Below the pieces are notes generated by a model that saw nothing but the letters and a program-made list of their open reading frames with translations, was not told the DNA's origin and made no database searches. Made by a program: the position numbers and the translations under genes. Positions 24,001-34,000 of a stretch of DNA of 64,000 bases are shown here, in pieces. The stretch comes from Beaufortia kweichowensis (lineage: Eukaryota; Chordata; Actinopteri; Cypriniformes; Gastromyzontidae): positions 19,219,621-19,283,620 of the forward strand of contig CM032798.1 of assembly GCA_019155185.1 (NCBI GenBank), read 5' to 3'. Positions within the stretch are counted from its first letter, which is position 1. The number at the start of each line of letters is the position of its first letter.

Positions 24001-26665
24001 CCATCATCAGGTCTGAGTGATGCCTGCAGGTTTAGACAAACGTGAATATTCTTCAGTTTGTGTTACCATGACTACACTGCCCCTAGCAATGTTATGCCAG
24101 CTGACCTATTTATTGTGTTTGGTTGGGGAGAGAGAACAGATATAGCTCACAAACACACTAAAGGCTAGATGTAAATTTCTACTATAAGCAAAACACCTGC
24201 AAAAACAAAACCGTGTGGAATAGGAATCATAGAAATCATAATATGGATGTCACATGACCAAATAAACGTGAAAGTTTGTCAGTTAAGTTTATTAGATATC
24301 ATTTCACAGTCAAATGACTTAACAGTTAGTAATAGTTTCAGTTATTTAGTTTTAATTTACCACTTGAAACCTGGAAATACAACAACTCCATATTTAATAA
24401 AGCTCATTCCAAATAATAAAGACAAACCTGTCCCTTGTCTTCATGATAAAGGTCTGTATGCGGTTCCTCTAGGTGGCGCTCTTGGGCTGACTGGTCATTA
24501 GTCTGGACAGTCTGGCCCTTCCTCTTCGTCGTCTTTTTCTGCGTCCCCGAACTTTCGCTTTTTGCCCGGCGCTGTCTAAAGTGAGCAAGCTGCGCCACAG
24601 GTTGAGGGACAGGTAGAGAGAAACGTACATCAGCATGAGATAGCAAGAACATAAAATCAGCATTTTGTAATACATTCACAAATACAAATACATTCAATTT
24701 GTAATACATTCACACAAAGCAAAACACAACGTCCAATGAAGATCAAGTCAACTCAAAACCCAGTTAAAAAGCTGATATCCGAACACATGATGTCTCTCAG
24801 AACAGGAATCACACAGATATCACGATGGGTTCTTCATCTTCAACAAATCATATCTTCATCCGTCTGTGGAGAATATCTGATCTCCAAGCATGACACGTGG
24901 TGACGACTGACACGCTTTTCCTTTTCAGAAAAACTGCGATTCTCCCACCGCACTTACGAAACTAAGCCTAGATTAAATCAAGCTCAAAAGCACCCTGCAT
25001 GACAAGATATGACAATGATGCATCAATAAGCAAACATAAGCATAAAAGCCAGCAGCTGTTAAATGAGACCGCTTCAGAATCAAGCACGTGACAACAACAC
25101 ACCAAACAAACAGAATGCCATGTGACTACTGAGCAGATCCAAAACAGTAAGTAAAATGAAGTGTGTAATGACAAGAGATGCTTTTGAGGAAAAGAAGGGG
25201 AGGAGGAAAAAATACAAGCAAACATTTGACAGTACAGATTAACTGGAGCTGATCTCTCTGGACTAATCCTCTAACCCAGATGAGTGTATAAAGTGAAAAC
25301 ACACAAGCAGACATTTTAGCTGGATTACACATGTCCTGTTTTGGTAAATGCAAGTCAGATCAATGCGTGTATAGCTCACAAAGTTTAAAAATCACATCAG
25401 ATGCTGGAACAATGCATTACATACAAGACTGAAGCCATCACCTCCATAATAACCACTAACTGCACATGAAATTTTACAGAGAGCATTAACTTTTTTTCCC
25501 CAAAAGTGTTGAACAATGAGCTCTTCAACATCAGGTTAATACTGAACTACACTCAATCCAGAAGTTCTAGAGATCTACTAATAACAATGACCAATAATGC
25601 TTTTCTTTATGGAGAAGCCAATAAATGATCCATAGGCAGATCAATCCAAACACTGATATACATTTTTCTGAGCCTGAAATAAAAAACAAACAAATACAGC
25701 AAACAAAAAACACTGACAAAAACAAAATGCATACTTGGACATCCTCATACAAACATCAATATTATTTTCAAACATCAATTTTTTTTCCACAAAAATATGT
25801 CCCAAATGCAGCCTACTTTGATCTAGTTTATTCACCCAAAATAAAACAAATGTTAATTGTTTATTCATGTCAATCTAAGAACCTGTACGCTTTTTTTTCT
25901 TCTGCAGAAAACAAATGATGATATTTTAAAGAATGTTGGTAATCAAACAACATTGACCCCCATTGACTTCCATAGTAGTCAATGTTAATGTTAGTTCATA
26001 TTTGTAAGTTGCTTTGGATAAAAACATCAGCTAAATGCCTAAATGTAAATAGTATGAACAAAAAACCAAGATGTTTCAAATAACGAATACTGACAACATA
26101 ATTTAAACTAAGAAAAAGCCTAAGCATAAGGTATGGAAAGATGAGCAAACTCATTCATATGTGAATAAGATGCACATCCAATAAGTTAAATATACACAGC
26201 AGGTTCCTGTAAACTGAACTGATCAAGAATCCCACAGATTTACTCACAAATCTCTGCGAGACCAACATTTATTTACCATTTAGTTTATTCCGCATACAAA
26301 CCCAAAAACATTCACAAAGCCATATATTCCATCTGACAGACATATAATGGCACAGTAATAACTTGAGGAACGTATATTAGCGCATCGTAAACTCAACATT
26401 GAGTCATACAAAGAAGTTTATAGTAAGACTTGCATGAAGAGCAATAGAAGTGCCTGATAACTTTTGAACACACAAGTGGTTATACAATGAAAACCATGAA
26501 AACACTCCAGTAACTGAAATGACAGATACGTTTGCAGACTTGAATAAAAACTAAATAAATGTGTTGAATTTCTCCACTAGCCTATTGAAAGTAACAGTGC
26601 TAAATGTTAGCGCCCACCTTTGCTCGTCCGGCCGCTAATTTCTTCTGCCTTTCATCCTGATCCAT
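1023..26665 (-). CDS. pcnt: Pericentrin, giant centrosomal coiled-coil scaffold (54 coding exons)
   Basis: Pericentrin scaffolds the pericentriolar material and anchors gamma-tubulin complexes and kinases at the centrosome. Seen: 54 coding exons with GT-AG borders and compatible phases. The start MDQDERQKKLAAGRAK is followed by LAHFRQRRAK, the conserved amino-terminal motif of the pericentrin/AKAP9 family. Thousands of residues of heptad-rich Glu/Gln/Leu coiled coil follow, then a carboxy-terminal PACT domain and the tail DYIQHLENVQQRLG. Total coding length is 12,595 bases, one more than a multiple of three, because exon 6 carries a one-base frame break; without it the protein would be about 4,197 residues, longer than human PCNT as I remember it. 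Alternative: AKAP9, its paralog, which some stretches resemble (for example GGFQECEQATLALIARMG). The divergent C21orf58 neighbour, LAHFRQR rather than LAQFRQR, and the QQRLG tail favour pcnt. Very short or phase-0 exons could still be missing. Confidence 0.88.
2941..9064 (-). other. pcnt: pcnt exons 36-49: distal coiled coil
   Basis: Exons in gene order: 8111-9064, 7301-7471, 6734-7228, 6479-6575, 6228-6400, 5959-6153, 5623-5793, 5348-5543, 5050-5272, 4803-4953, 4033-4719, 3482-3592, 3260-3415, 2941-3099. Exons 36, 38 and 39 interrupt the coiled coil with Ser/Pro-rich acidic stretches (for example SPESSDFPWSPHPRQQRASE), likely flexible linkers. Exon 46 (229 codons) is a very dense Glu/Arg/Gln coil. 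All junction phases agree. Confidence 0.83.
9428..9450. repeat. (ATC)n microsatellite in a pcnt intron
   Basis: About eight ATC units in the intron between pcnt exons 35 and 36. It does not overlap coding sequence. Confidence 0.9.
10757..10773. repeat. (GT)n microsatellite in a pcnt intron
   Basis: Short GT run (about eight units) between pcnt exons 31 and 32. A similar run lies at 13780-13795, just beside the donor of exon 23. Confidence 0.8.
10975..11120. repeat. Dispersed repeat ending AAATAAACTTGAACTT
   Basis: Contains GCTGTAAAGCTGCTTTGAAACA followed by GTGCTATACAAATAAACTTGAACTT, a tail seen throughout teleost genomes. The AAAGCAGCTTTA motif recurs at about 32640-32700 and 45400-45430. 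It lies in the intron between pcnt exons 30 and 31. Confidence 0.5.
12026..12063. repeat. (TC)n microsatellite abutting a pcnt splice donor
   Basis: About 19 TC units on the plus strand, read as (GA)n in the pcnt transcript. It starts within the donor sequence GTGAGAGAGA of exon 28 (donor GT at 12064-12065), so repeat length changes occur directly next to the splice site. Confidence 0.9.
14812..20520 (-). other. pcnt: pcnt exons 7-22: central coiled-coil rod
   Basis: Exons in gene order: 20332-20520, 20103-20198, 19867-20010, 19458-19713, 19244-19323, 18914-19148, 18660-18760, 18481-18592, 18159-18405, 17992-18058, 17487-17703, 17085-17284, 16493-16914, 15387-16002, 15052-15261, 14812-14964. 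The phases join without a break across all of them. Every exon is Glu/Gln/Leu/Arg-rich heptad sequence, for example LEALQKSLECEENPQLMALK, with no enzymatic motif. By family knowledge this rod is elongated and carries partner-binding sites; none can be assigned from sequence alone. Confidence 0.85.
16080..16440. repeat. Dispersed retroelement-like repeat in a pcnt intron
   Basis: The segment starts with ATTTATTTATATAGCACATTT and CCAAAGTGCTTCACAAAA, then carries sequence typical of a widespread teleost repeat (AAGGGAAGACCGTTCCATAA, GAAAAGGCACGGTCACC). It fills most of the intron between exons 19 and 20. The class, possibly a LINE-derived tail, is uncertain. Confidence 0.5.
20616..22693 (-). other. 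pcnt: pcnt exons 5 and 6; exon 6 carries a frame break
   Basis: Exon 5 is 22598-22693 (32 codons). Exon 6 is 20616-22515, 1,900 bp, the largest exon. Both flanking junctions are phase 0, so its length should be divisible by three, but it has one base too many. The first frame is open from 22515 and ends at a TAA at 21238-21240, just after the coiled-coil residues EELEEARALE. The +1 frame is open from 21305 down to 20616 and becomes coiled-coil like from SKASEELEEAKWELE. The single-base shift therefore lies close to 21240. The first half also holds an acidic non-helical stretch (about 21400-21800). Confidence 0.85.
24590..26617 (-). other. pcnt intron 1
   Basis: About 2 kb with no exon recognised. 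It holds one long copy of the AGTTCACC-type repeat (25828-25985) and, right after it, a reverse-oriented copy of the teleost repeat core CTTTGGATAAAAAC (25990-26050). AT-rich elsewhere. Confidence 0.5.
25828..26050. repeat. Two adjacent dispersed teleost repeats
   Basis: First, TTCACCCAAAATAAAACAAA through TTCTTCTGCAGAAAACAAATG to CAACATTGACCCCCATTGAC, a fairly complete member of the AGTTCACC family. Then AAGTTGCTTTGGATAAAAAC and CAGCTAAATGCCTAAATGTAAA, the reverse complement of the core also found at 46750-46870 and 63369-63480. Confidence 0.55.
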
Positions 26666-27801
26666 CTCCCGGATCGAGGACTCTCATGGGGATGAGAGAA
26701 ACTCTCGCGGGTGCTCCACGCAAAATGAAAACACGTTTCTGTTTAAACTCAATCGATTTTCTCGCAATGTTTTGTGAGTTCAGAGATTTCTTGAAGAGTA
26801 ACTGTCAGTGCACATTTCAACATGGCCGCGAAGTCTGTTTATGCCCGCCCTTATCGGATTGACAGTATGTGAGAACCTATCAGAACAAAGTATGAGAACT
26901 TTCCAGCCAATGATATTTAGAGTTGTAGAAATGCACCTGCTCTTTGAAAACTCCCTCCTTTAAAGGCGATTGGACCGGTTGACCAATGACTAAACGTTTT
27001 TTACAATGACTCTTTGATTGACAATTGCAGTAACCTATTATATTGCAGATAGAAGAACCGACCTCTCTAGTATTGCTTCTGATAGGTTGACTGGTTGTGA
27101 TTGACACATAAGAGAGCCGCGGGTAAAAGCCCGGGTGAATACGATTTCAACAGTTTGTGTTTGTGTTTTGCTTGCGTAGCAACTTTTGTGTAAAACGTAG
27201 CATGTTGTATTATATTGTAATATAATATCATGTATAATTATTTTTATTTGTAATGTTTTTTTAGCATGCTTAATGTTCTGGAATAGTGCACAGTGGAACA
27301 GAATATAAAAACAATTATATGTATATAGTATATGTATATTATGCATTTAAAAGTAATGTTTTATTTACATGTAATATTATTTACTGTATAAAACACATGA
27401 ATATATGTAATAAATATGATTATATATATATATATATATATATTCTTATTTATTTATTTATTTACTTAATGGAATAGCACAATTATGTGTAACATACTGT
27501 ATATCATCAGCCCATTTGATATGCCTCTTTTTGGATGGATCCACCATATTACAAAGAACAGCCTCGATCTGGACATGTAACTTAGCAACTCATAAACACA
27601 GACATGTTTTTGGCAACGAAGACACTTTTAGTCAGCAAACATGGACATGCGAAATTTGTAAGAGACTATGACATTATGCAGAGTATACATGTAGAAATGA
27701 CATTAAGAATGTGGCTTGTAGCCCATGTGTAACTTTTAAACAAAATTAATAAACAATCTGATACACAAACTGATCAAGTACATCTAAAAAGTGCTATTAA
27801 A
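26666..27801. promoter_or_regulatory. Bidirectional promoter region of pcnt and C21orf58
   Basis: The start codons of pcnt (minus) and the C21orf58 ortholog (plus) face away from each other across 1.1 kb. Near the pcnt side there is AACATGGCCGCGAAG (about 26819-26833), a YY1-like initiator motif, a GCCCGCCC GC box (about 26841-26848), and CCAAT/ATTGG boxes at 26907-26911, 26969-26973 and 26983-26987. No TATA box is evident there. Near 27420-27470 lie a (TA)n run and a TTTA run. Human PCNT and C21orf58 are also divergent, supporting a shared promoter. Confidence 0.55.
27420..27468. repeat. (TA)n followed by TTTA-rich microsatellite
   Basis: About twelve TA units, then several TTTA/TTTA-like units. 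Simple sequence in the divergent intergenic region. Confidence 0.85.
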
Positions 27802-29838
27802 ATGGCAGACCCAATGGTTGACCACATGACAAGACTCAGACTGAAAATGCTGGAGAAGGTAAGTTGAGTTAACCTGAAAGATTCATGCATTGTGTCAGAA
27901 CCACAAACTTATATTATTCATTTATGTGTTTGTTCTCCTTCAGAGACTGGAAAATGAGAGAAATGATAACAGCGAACGAGAGGGTTCAGCATTTTCCACA
28001 AGTATGAAAGTTACTTTTGAAAGTTTTGTTAAAAGTAGTAATATTTCTTATGTAAATCATTCTTATACATTTTTTAAAAAGCTTTTTTTTTAGCTGGCAT
28101 GACTGGGCAGATATGTTTTCTTAATTGTGGTTGTTTCTGCCTAGCCTAAAAAGCATAAGTGCAGAAATTATTTACTGAAAAGAAAATCAGATGAGGATGC
28201 TGAAAGTTTTACACATGATACATAGAATATGACATATAGTAATTGAGTAATTTGTTGTTCATTTAATACAGTAAATTAGTGATTTCTTGTTCATTCATTC
28301 AAAGGAAGTTATGATGGACAAGCGTATGCATTACACAACGCTCTGAGACGCAAGAGGAATCTACTGCAAAGACTGAGGGTAGTATTGATCATTCCAACAT
28401 AAAAAAAAACATTATTTAGCTAAACAACACAATACTGAACAAAAATGTACTAATCTACTATACATTTTATATCATACTATCATACTAAACAAAACTAAAT
28501 TAATATCTAAAAATGTTTTTTGTAAATGAAAAGTCATTGCTACAATACAATAACAGATGTGTGTGCATTTAGCAGGATGAACATATGATGGAGGATGTTG
28601 GAAGGCCACACACATGGGGTGGAGCTCACAGGCCATATCATCATGAACCTCAGCGTTGGCCACCCCAGCATGTACCTCCCGTCCACATCCACCAGATTCC
28701 ACCAGCGGCACCTACACCTGCTCCTCAACCAGCACCTCCTCCTCCTAGAATCATTCAACACACTGTATGAAAACTATAATCACAACTGCCTCAATATGCA
28801 CAAAATATCTACATTTTTTTCACTTAAATGCTTTATAGTGTAGTGTGTGTTTTAAAACACACGACTATATCAAAAATAGTTTGTCTGTGTGACATGTATG
28901 TACTTCTGAGTCCTCTGTCAACAAATCACATTTATCCATCCTTAAGGTCCCACAACAGCCTGCTACCATTATCCAGCAGTTACCACAGCAACAGCCTCTC
29001 ATAGCACAAATCGCTCCACCACAGATTTCCCCCTACAGACCAGGAAGTATAAAAGAAGGTAGAGATCTATAAAAACGAATAAGATTTAACATACAGTCAT
29101 TAGAGATTATGATCTCCTCTTTATCATTGTTATGATAACAGATATGGTGGAGTTAATGCTCATGCAGAATGCTCAAATGCACCAGATCATCATGCACAAT
29201 ATGATGCTGAAGGCTCTTCCATCAGGAGGGGGTGTCAGCCCGGTCACCCATTTAGCATCACATTCAGGGCAGGTAATAATCTATGAATGTTGTGTACTTA
29301 CTCAATGTGATATTTATAAGTTGTAAGTTATGTTGCTTTTGATATTGTTTAGCAACTTCAGTCAAAAGTTAGAGGAGGCGGAGTCCATCACCACCATCAC
29401 TATGGTCCTCATGGACCACCTCTTCCTCCAATTGGCTACTCTGTTTGGCCCCCTTGGATGCCAGTAGAACAAGGCGGGACTTATCAGCCGCCAGTTCAGC
29501 ATGTGATTGGTCCAGTAACTCTACCTCCCTTAAACACGTAAGAGTTAACTGTATAACTAACTAAAAAAGTCTAAATCTTACACTTAATCTTAAACTACAC
29601 ATAATTAACAAGCAGAATCTAAAATCATTCACAAAAACATTTGCTGACAGATTTTATAGAGAATGTTATGTTATATGTTTTAACATTTATGTTATATTTT
29701 ATGTTATATGTTATAAATTTATGCTAATTTAAAACATTGGCTGACAGTTCTTGTAAAGTCATGTTACATACTTCTAATGACTTTTGACATTCTTCTAGAA
29801 TGACGATTGATGATGTGAACTCCAGGCCTCTGAGATAA
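27802..29838 (+). CDS. C21orf58: C21orf58-like protein of unknown function
   Basis: Function is not known to me. Eight exons: 27802-27858, 27944-28001, 28305-28378, 28576-28764 (or from 28573), 28947-29058, 29142-29272, 29353-29537, 29799-29838; stop TAA at 29836-29838. The product is about 281 residues. It begins MADPMVDHMTRLRLKMLEK, close to the human start. Landmarks are ALHNALRRKRNLLQRLR, a Pro-rich middle with IIQQLPQQQPLIAQI, then DMVELMLMQNAQMHQIIMHN, a conserved Met/Gln-rich helix, and a VHHHHHYGPHGPP histidine cluster. No signal peptide, membrane segment or catalytic motif was seen. It is divergent from pcnt, as in human. A canonical AATAAA follows at 30041-30046. Confidence 0.9.
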
Positions 29839-30040
29839 ACACATAAAGTATTTATTTTCTCTTTATATTTAACATTTCTATCATTTTATGTATTGGTAAA
29901 ACCAGTCCAAGCTATTGTTTCAATTATCTGATTTCTCCTTTTTTCAGGCTGATATGCACACAAAGTGCAGACAAATCCCTCTTCACATCTGATCATGAAT
30001 GGCACATGATTTTTGTTAATCTGATCGTTTATTTTACGGT

Positions 30041-30046
30041 AATAAA
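30041..30046 (+). terminator. Poly(A) signal of the C21orf58-like gene
   Basis: AATAAA about 200 bp past the stop codon, followed by a T/GT-rich stretch (TTGTTGTTGTAGTTGTACTG) that fits a downstream cleavage element. Confidence 0.6.
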
Positions 30047-30164
30047 GCTGCACGTTTTTATTGTTGTTGTAGTTGTACTGTTATTTTAATTTTATGATCA
30101 ATTAAATGACATATATATACAGTACTATATTACAAGACTTCGGTCGTTCTGCGCAGTGCTGCAT

Positions 30165-30549
30165 AAAGTTACGTCATGTCAACGATGTTTAACACACTGC
30201 ACACGCTAAAGTTACGTCATGTCAACGATGTTTAACACACTGCACACGTTAAAGTTACGTCATGTCAACGATGTTTAACACGCTGCACACATTAAAGTTA
30301 CGTCATGTCAACGATGTTTAACACGCTGCACACGTTAAAGTTACGTCATGTCAACGATGTTTAACACGCTGCGCACGCTAAAGTTACGTCATGTCAACGA
30401 TATTTAACACGCTGCACACGCTAAAGTTACGTCATGTCAACGATGTTTAACACGCTGCACACGCTAAAGTTACGTCATGTCAACGATGTTTAACACGCTG
30501 CACACGCTAATGTTACGTCATGTCAACGATGTTTAACACACTGCACGCG
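30165..30549. repeat. 43-bp minisatellite, about nine copies
   Basis: Units begin at 30165, 30208, 30251, 30294, 30337, 30380, 30423, 30466 and 30509, an exact 43-bp period. Each unit contains GTTACGTCATGTCAACGATG followed by TTTAACAC and GCTGCACACG-type sequence, with only a few substitutions between copies. The last copy fades at about 30549. It lies between the C21orf58-like gene and the senp2 start codon. Confidence 0.95.
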
Positions 30550-31013
30550 CCTTCTCTGCCATGCAAAGACTTGAAGACTGTAGAGTATTTAAAAACCAGA
30601 AGCTCATCCACCCATATTTTCCTCCACTATGAGTCATGTGATGTACATTGGCGCTTCTGATTGGTTGGTTGATTTCGCTCACGAGATTCTTAGCAGATTG
30701 TGGCTTTAATATCACGCTCTTAGATCATACAGTTTTTAATAAAACAATAAATGCAAAACATACATGTTTTATTGTTTAAAAAGCATGGTTTCCGACCTTT
30801 CCACATTGATTAGGGCTGATCGCACTGTGATGGGAGCAGTGCGGAGTGGGAGGGCTAGCCGATGACAAATCAATGACGCAGTAACGCACAGCACTGCTAG
30901 CTACGGAAGGCTATCGAGAGCGCGAGCTGATCCTGTTTCTCGATGACAGCCGTGACGTTAGAGACCTGGCACTAACAAACGACACAGAGTCTTATTCATC
31001 GCGGTGGTTTGTG
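30550..31013 (+). promoter_or_regulatory. 5' region and likely promoter of senp2
   Basis: The stretch from about 30830 is more GC- and CpG-rich than its surroundings (CGCAGTAACG, CTATCGAGAGCGCGAGC) and holds the likely 5' UTR ahead of the ATG at 31014. No TATA box was recognised. The first part (30550-30780) shows nothing identifiable apart from an ATTGGTTGG CCAAT-type box near 30659. Confidence 0.4.
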
Positions 31014-34000
31014 ATGTATGAATGGATAGTTGACGGATTATCGTCGCTCTTCGTGCCTTTTTCTGGTGGTAAATCCGCAGCGTGGCCTAGTGAGAACGGT
31101 GAGGGTGAAGCGCGCGGCGCGGGCACAGAGAGCAGCAGCAGCAGGCCCGCCAAACGACACTATCAAAGGTGAACTAGTCCATGTTTACATTGAGTTTGAG
31201 CTTTACTCATTATTTCTGACTGCTGTCAGTGAGTTAACTAGTGTCTTACACATTTACATTTGTCTTTAAATGGACGGTCAACAGTTAATCGATACTGTCG
31301 TCTCCTAATATTTGCTTTGGATAAAAGCGTCAGCTACATGTAACTCAAATGTCATTATATTTGTTCAAATAAACAATGTGCACTCGAGTGTAAACGGTTC
31401 ATTAATAGTCTGTTTGCTGTATTTGCACAGTTTTATGTAAATAAAACCAGTAAATATGATATGGCTTTTGTAGTAAAACCACAGTAACCAGATGTTTACT
31501 ATGATCTCACTATAGTTGTCATAGTTTAGGTTGTAGTTAAACTGTGATCATACCAATGGTAATCAATCGGACAGAAAACCATGTTTACTATAATACAACT
31601 TAACTCTTTGTCTTCTAAGGAATTGTCTTTTACAGTGTTGTTTAGAAATTGTTCGTAATTGTATGTTGTAAAAACATAAATATGGATTTTCTTAAAGAAA
31701 GTCATGTGGTGTTGTGTGCCAGACTAATAACGGAAAAGGTTTAAAGGAAAAAAGTCATAATTTTATTGTGATTTTAATATAATTGATTTGTTTTTCTGTT
31801 TATTGTGTTTGTTTTTTGTTATAGTGTGTATTCTGCTGATGGTGTGACAGAATATCCAGAGATCAAAAGAGCAAGACATGGTAAATATTTATACTGGATT
31901 ACTGCCATCCAAACATCTGTGTTACATTAACATCATTGATCAGAATGAGTCAAACCTGCTTTAAATCTACAGATGTGATAACCAGAGTCTTCAAGAAGAC
32001 CATCGCTGGAATCACAGGGTTGTTTCGTTCGAGACGCCACAGAAATGGCGAACATGCAAAGCAGAGATCTTTCACACAGGTATGACCGTATCAATAACAA
32101 GCGCTTTGTTTTTTTACATCAGCTCTTAAGCTTTTAATGTCGTTCTGTTTTCTGGTGTCTCAGGTCGGCCGGGTGTCCTTTAGGGGTATTGATGACATAC
32201 ACAGCAACACTTTGAGTACATGGATGCAGAACGGCGGGATGGGTGAGTGTGATCGTTAAATTCACATTTTGGAAATACATTGTTTATGATTATTTTAATT
32301 CTGTGTAAATTAAATAGACCATCAGAGTAACCATGATCATGAACGTTCACCTCATAACATTTTTCATGCAAAGAGTTGCTGTGTAATTAAATGTAAATTT
32401 ATGTCACATTTGAGCAGATTGGCTTTCAGGTAAAGCTTCTGTGCCGTCTTTGCAGTGTTAATGTGGCTTGTGTCTAATGTTTCCTCAGATAAACCTATGG
32501 AAATGGGGCTTAAGAATAAAGAGAGAACGGCACCTAACGTCCACCACAACCCACAGGCTTTAAGGAAACCTGAGTAAGTGATACAGGATGATGTATTTAC
32601 ATACGCAAACCCAGAAGTTACTTCAATTCAATTCAATGTTATTTGTATAGCACTTTCTCACACAGATCATTGTACCAAAGCAGCTTTACATGTATGGAAA
32701 GATAACAGTCAGTGGTCAGGGGTTCAACCCCTAAAAAAACCCCTGACATGACGTGTTATAGTTGCAATCCGTAATAAAGGACACACATTGCCATTGATCG
32801 CATCTATAACTCACTATGCAGTTACAAGACACAGACATTTACTTGCTTAAGTGAGTGAATAAACATGAATTATATATAAGGTGGTAGAATGAATTTTAAT
32901 TATCAGAGCCATGGGTGCAAGGAAGTTGTCTTGGGTCGCACCGGTTCCCTCCAAAAAATAATATGCGTGTAGAAACGATGTTCCTACTATTTACCACAGC
33001 AGGAATAAATGTTTTATCAGTTGTGAGTTTTCAGTCTGGATTCAATGTGTAAATTCACGTAGAATCTTTGTGTTTATATGTTGTGTAGTGGAGTAATGCT
33101 GTGTAAAGGAGGTCAGGACAGAGTCCGAGAGATTCCCCAGCGCAGATCACTGAAACTGATGCCGTCCTGTACAACACAAGGACTAAACACGAAACCATCT
33201 GAGATGGAGGTTACCAGCCGCGCACACAGACCCTGTCTGACCGTGGAAGAGGTAGAAAGATTTTGTCTTGGTGTCATTGTATTGTTTGTTTAGTAGATTG
33301 ATCTGATGTGATTGTGTTTTATTCAGGCATTGAGAGAGAGCGATCGAGAGCATTACAGGATGCTTGTTGAAATGGCCTCAGAGAAATACTCAAAGAGTAA
33401 ACCCTTGCCTTTTGGACGGATGAAGCCTCCAATGTATGTTTAGGAATGTTATCTCGATCAAAGATCTCTGACAATTGCATGTGAGAGGACATTAACAATA
33501 TTTTCCTAATATTGTAGCTCAACTTTCCCTCTTGATGGACAGAAGTCCACCTCCTTCAATCGCACTACTGACATGAGTAGACCTGCTCCAATGAGAGGTG
33601 AGAGATCATGTGTGATGTGTTGGACACTCGTCCCGGATTGTTAGAAATGTTTCCCTCGTAACATTTCAATGTGTTTCTTTTCAGCCATTTCTAACATGTC
33701 TGTATGGAGGGATCCATTATCACTGACACATAAGAAAGAAAGGTGCTTTACATTCTTATTCTCTTGTTGCTTTTACAGTTCACCTGCATATATTTTACTT
33801 GAATTTTTTCTTCTCTGCTGAAGAACGATAGATATTAGTCGGACCTACACAGGAAGTGATGTAAAGGAAGGAAGCCTGGATGCTCAAAGTTTGAGAAAAA
33901 TTGTAAGTGCTGGTCAGGGACATTGTGCCATGACAGATGAAGAATTATTAAAATATTAATACATTTCTTTGTGGATATATTTTTATCACATTATACTTGT

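Larger units (their letters stand above)
23027..26665 (-). other. pcnt: pcnt exons 1-4: start codon and amino terminus
   Basis: Coding exons, in gene order: 1 at 26618-26665 (16 codons, ATG at 26663-26665), 2 at 24428-24589, 3 at 23853-24023, 4 at 23027-23176. All are phase 0 at both ends. The ATG was chosen because MDQDERQKKLAAGRAK aligns with the known amino termini of PCNT and AKAP9. Exon 2 holds the basic LAHFRQRRAK stretch and a lysine-rich TQKKTTKRKG segment. Exon 3 is acidic and low in coiled-coil character. Exon 4 begins the heptads. Intron 1 is about 2 kb and holds dispersed repeats. Confidence 0.85.

Noticed and set aside
1023..26665. Naming the giant coiled-coil gene akap9
   Set aside because: Several motifs resemble AKAP9, but the divergent C21orf58 neighbour, the LAHFRQR motif and the QQRLG tail fit PCNT better.
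30165..30549. CRISPR-like repeat array
   Set aside because: The repeats are head-to-tail without unique spacers, in a vertebrate genome; it is a minisatellite.
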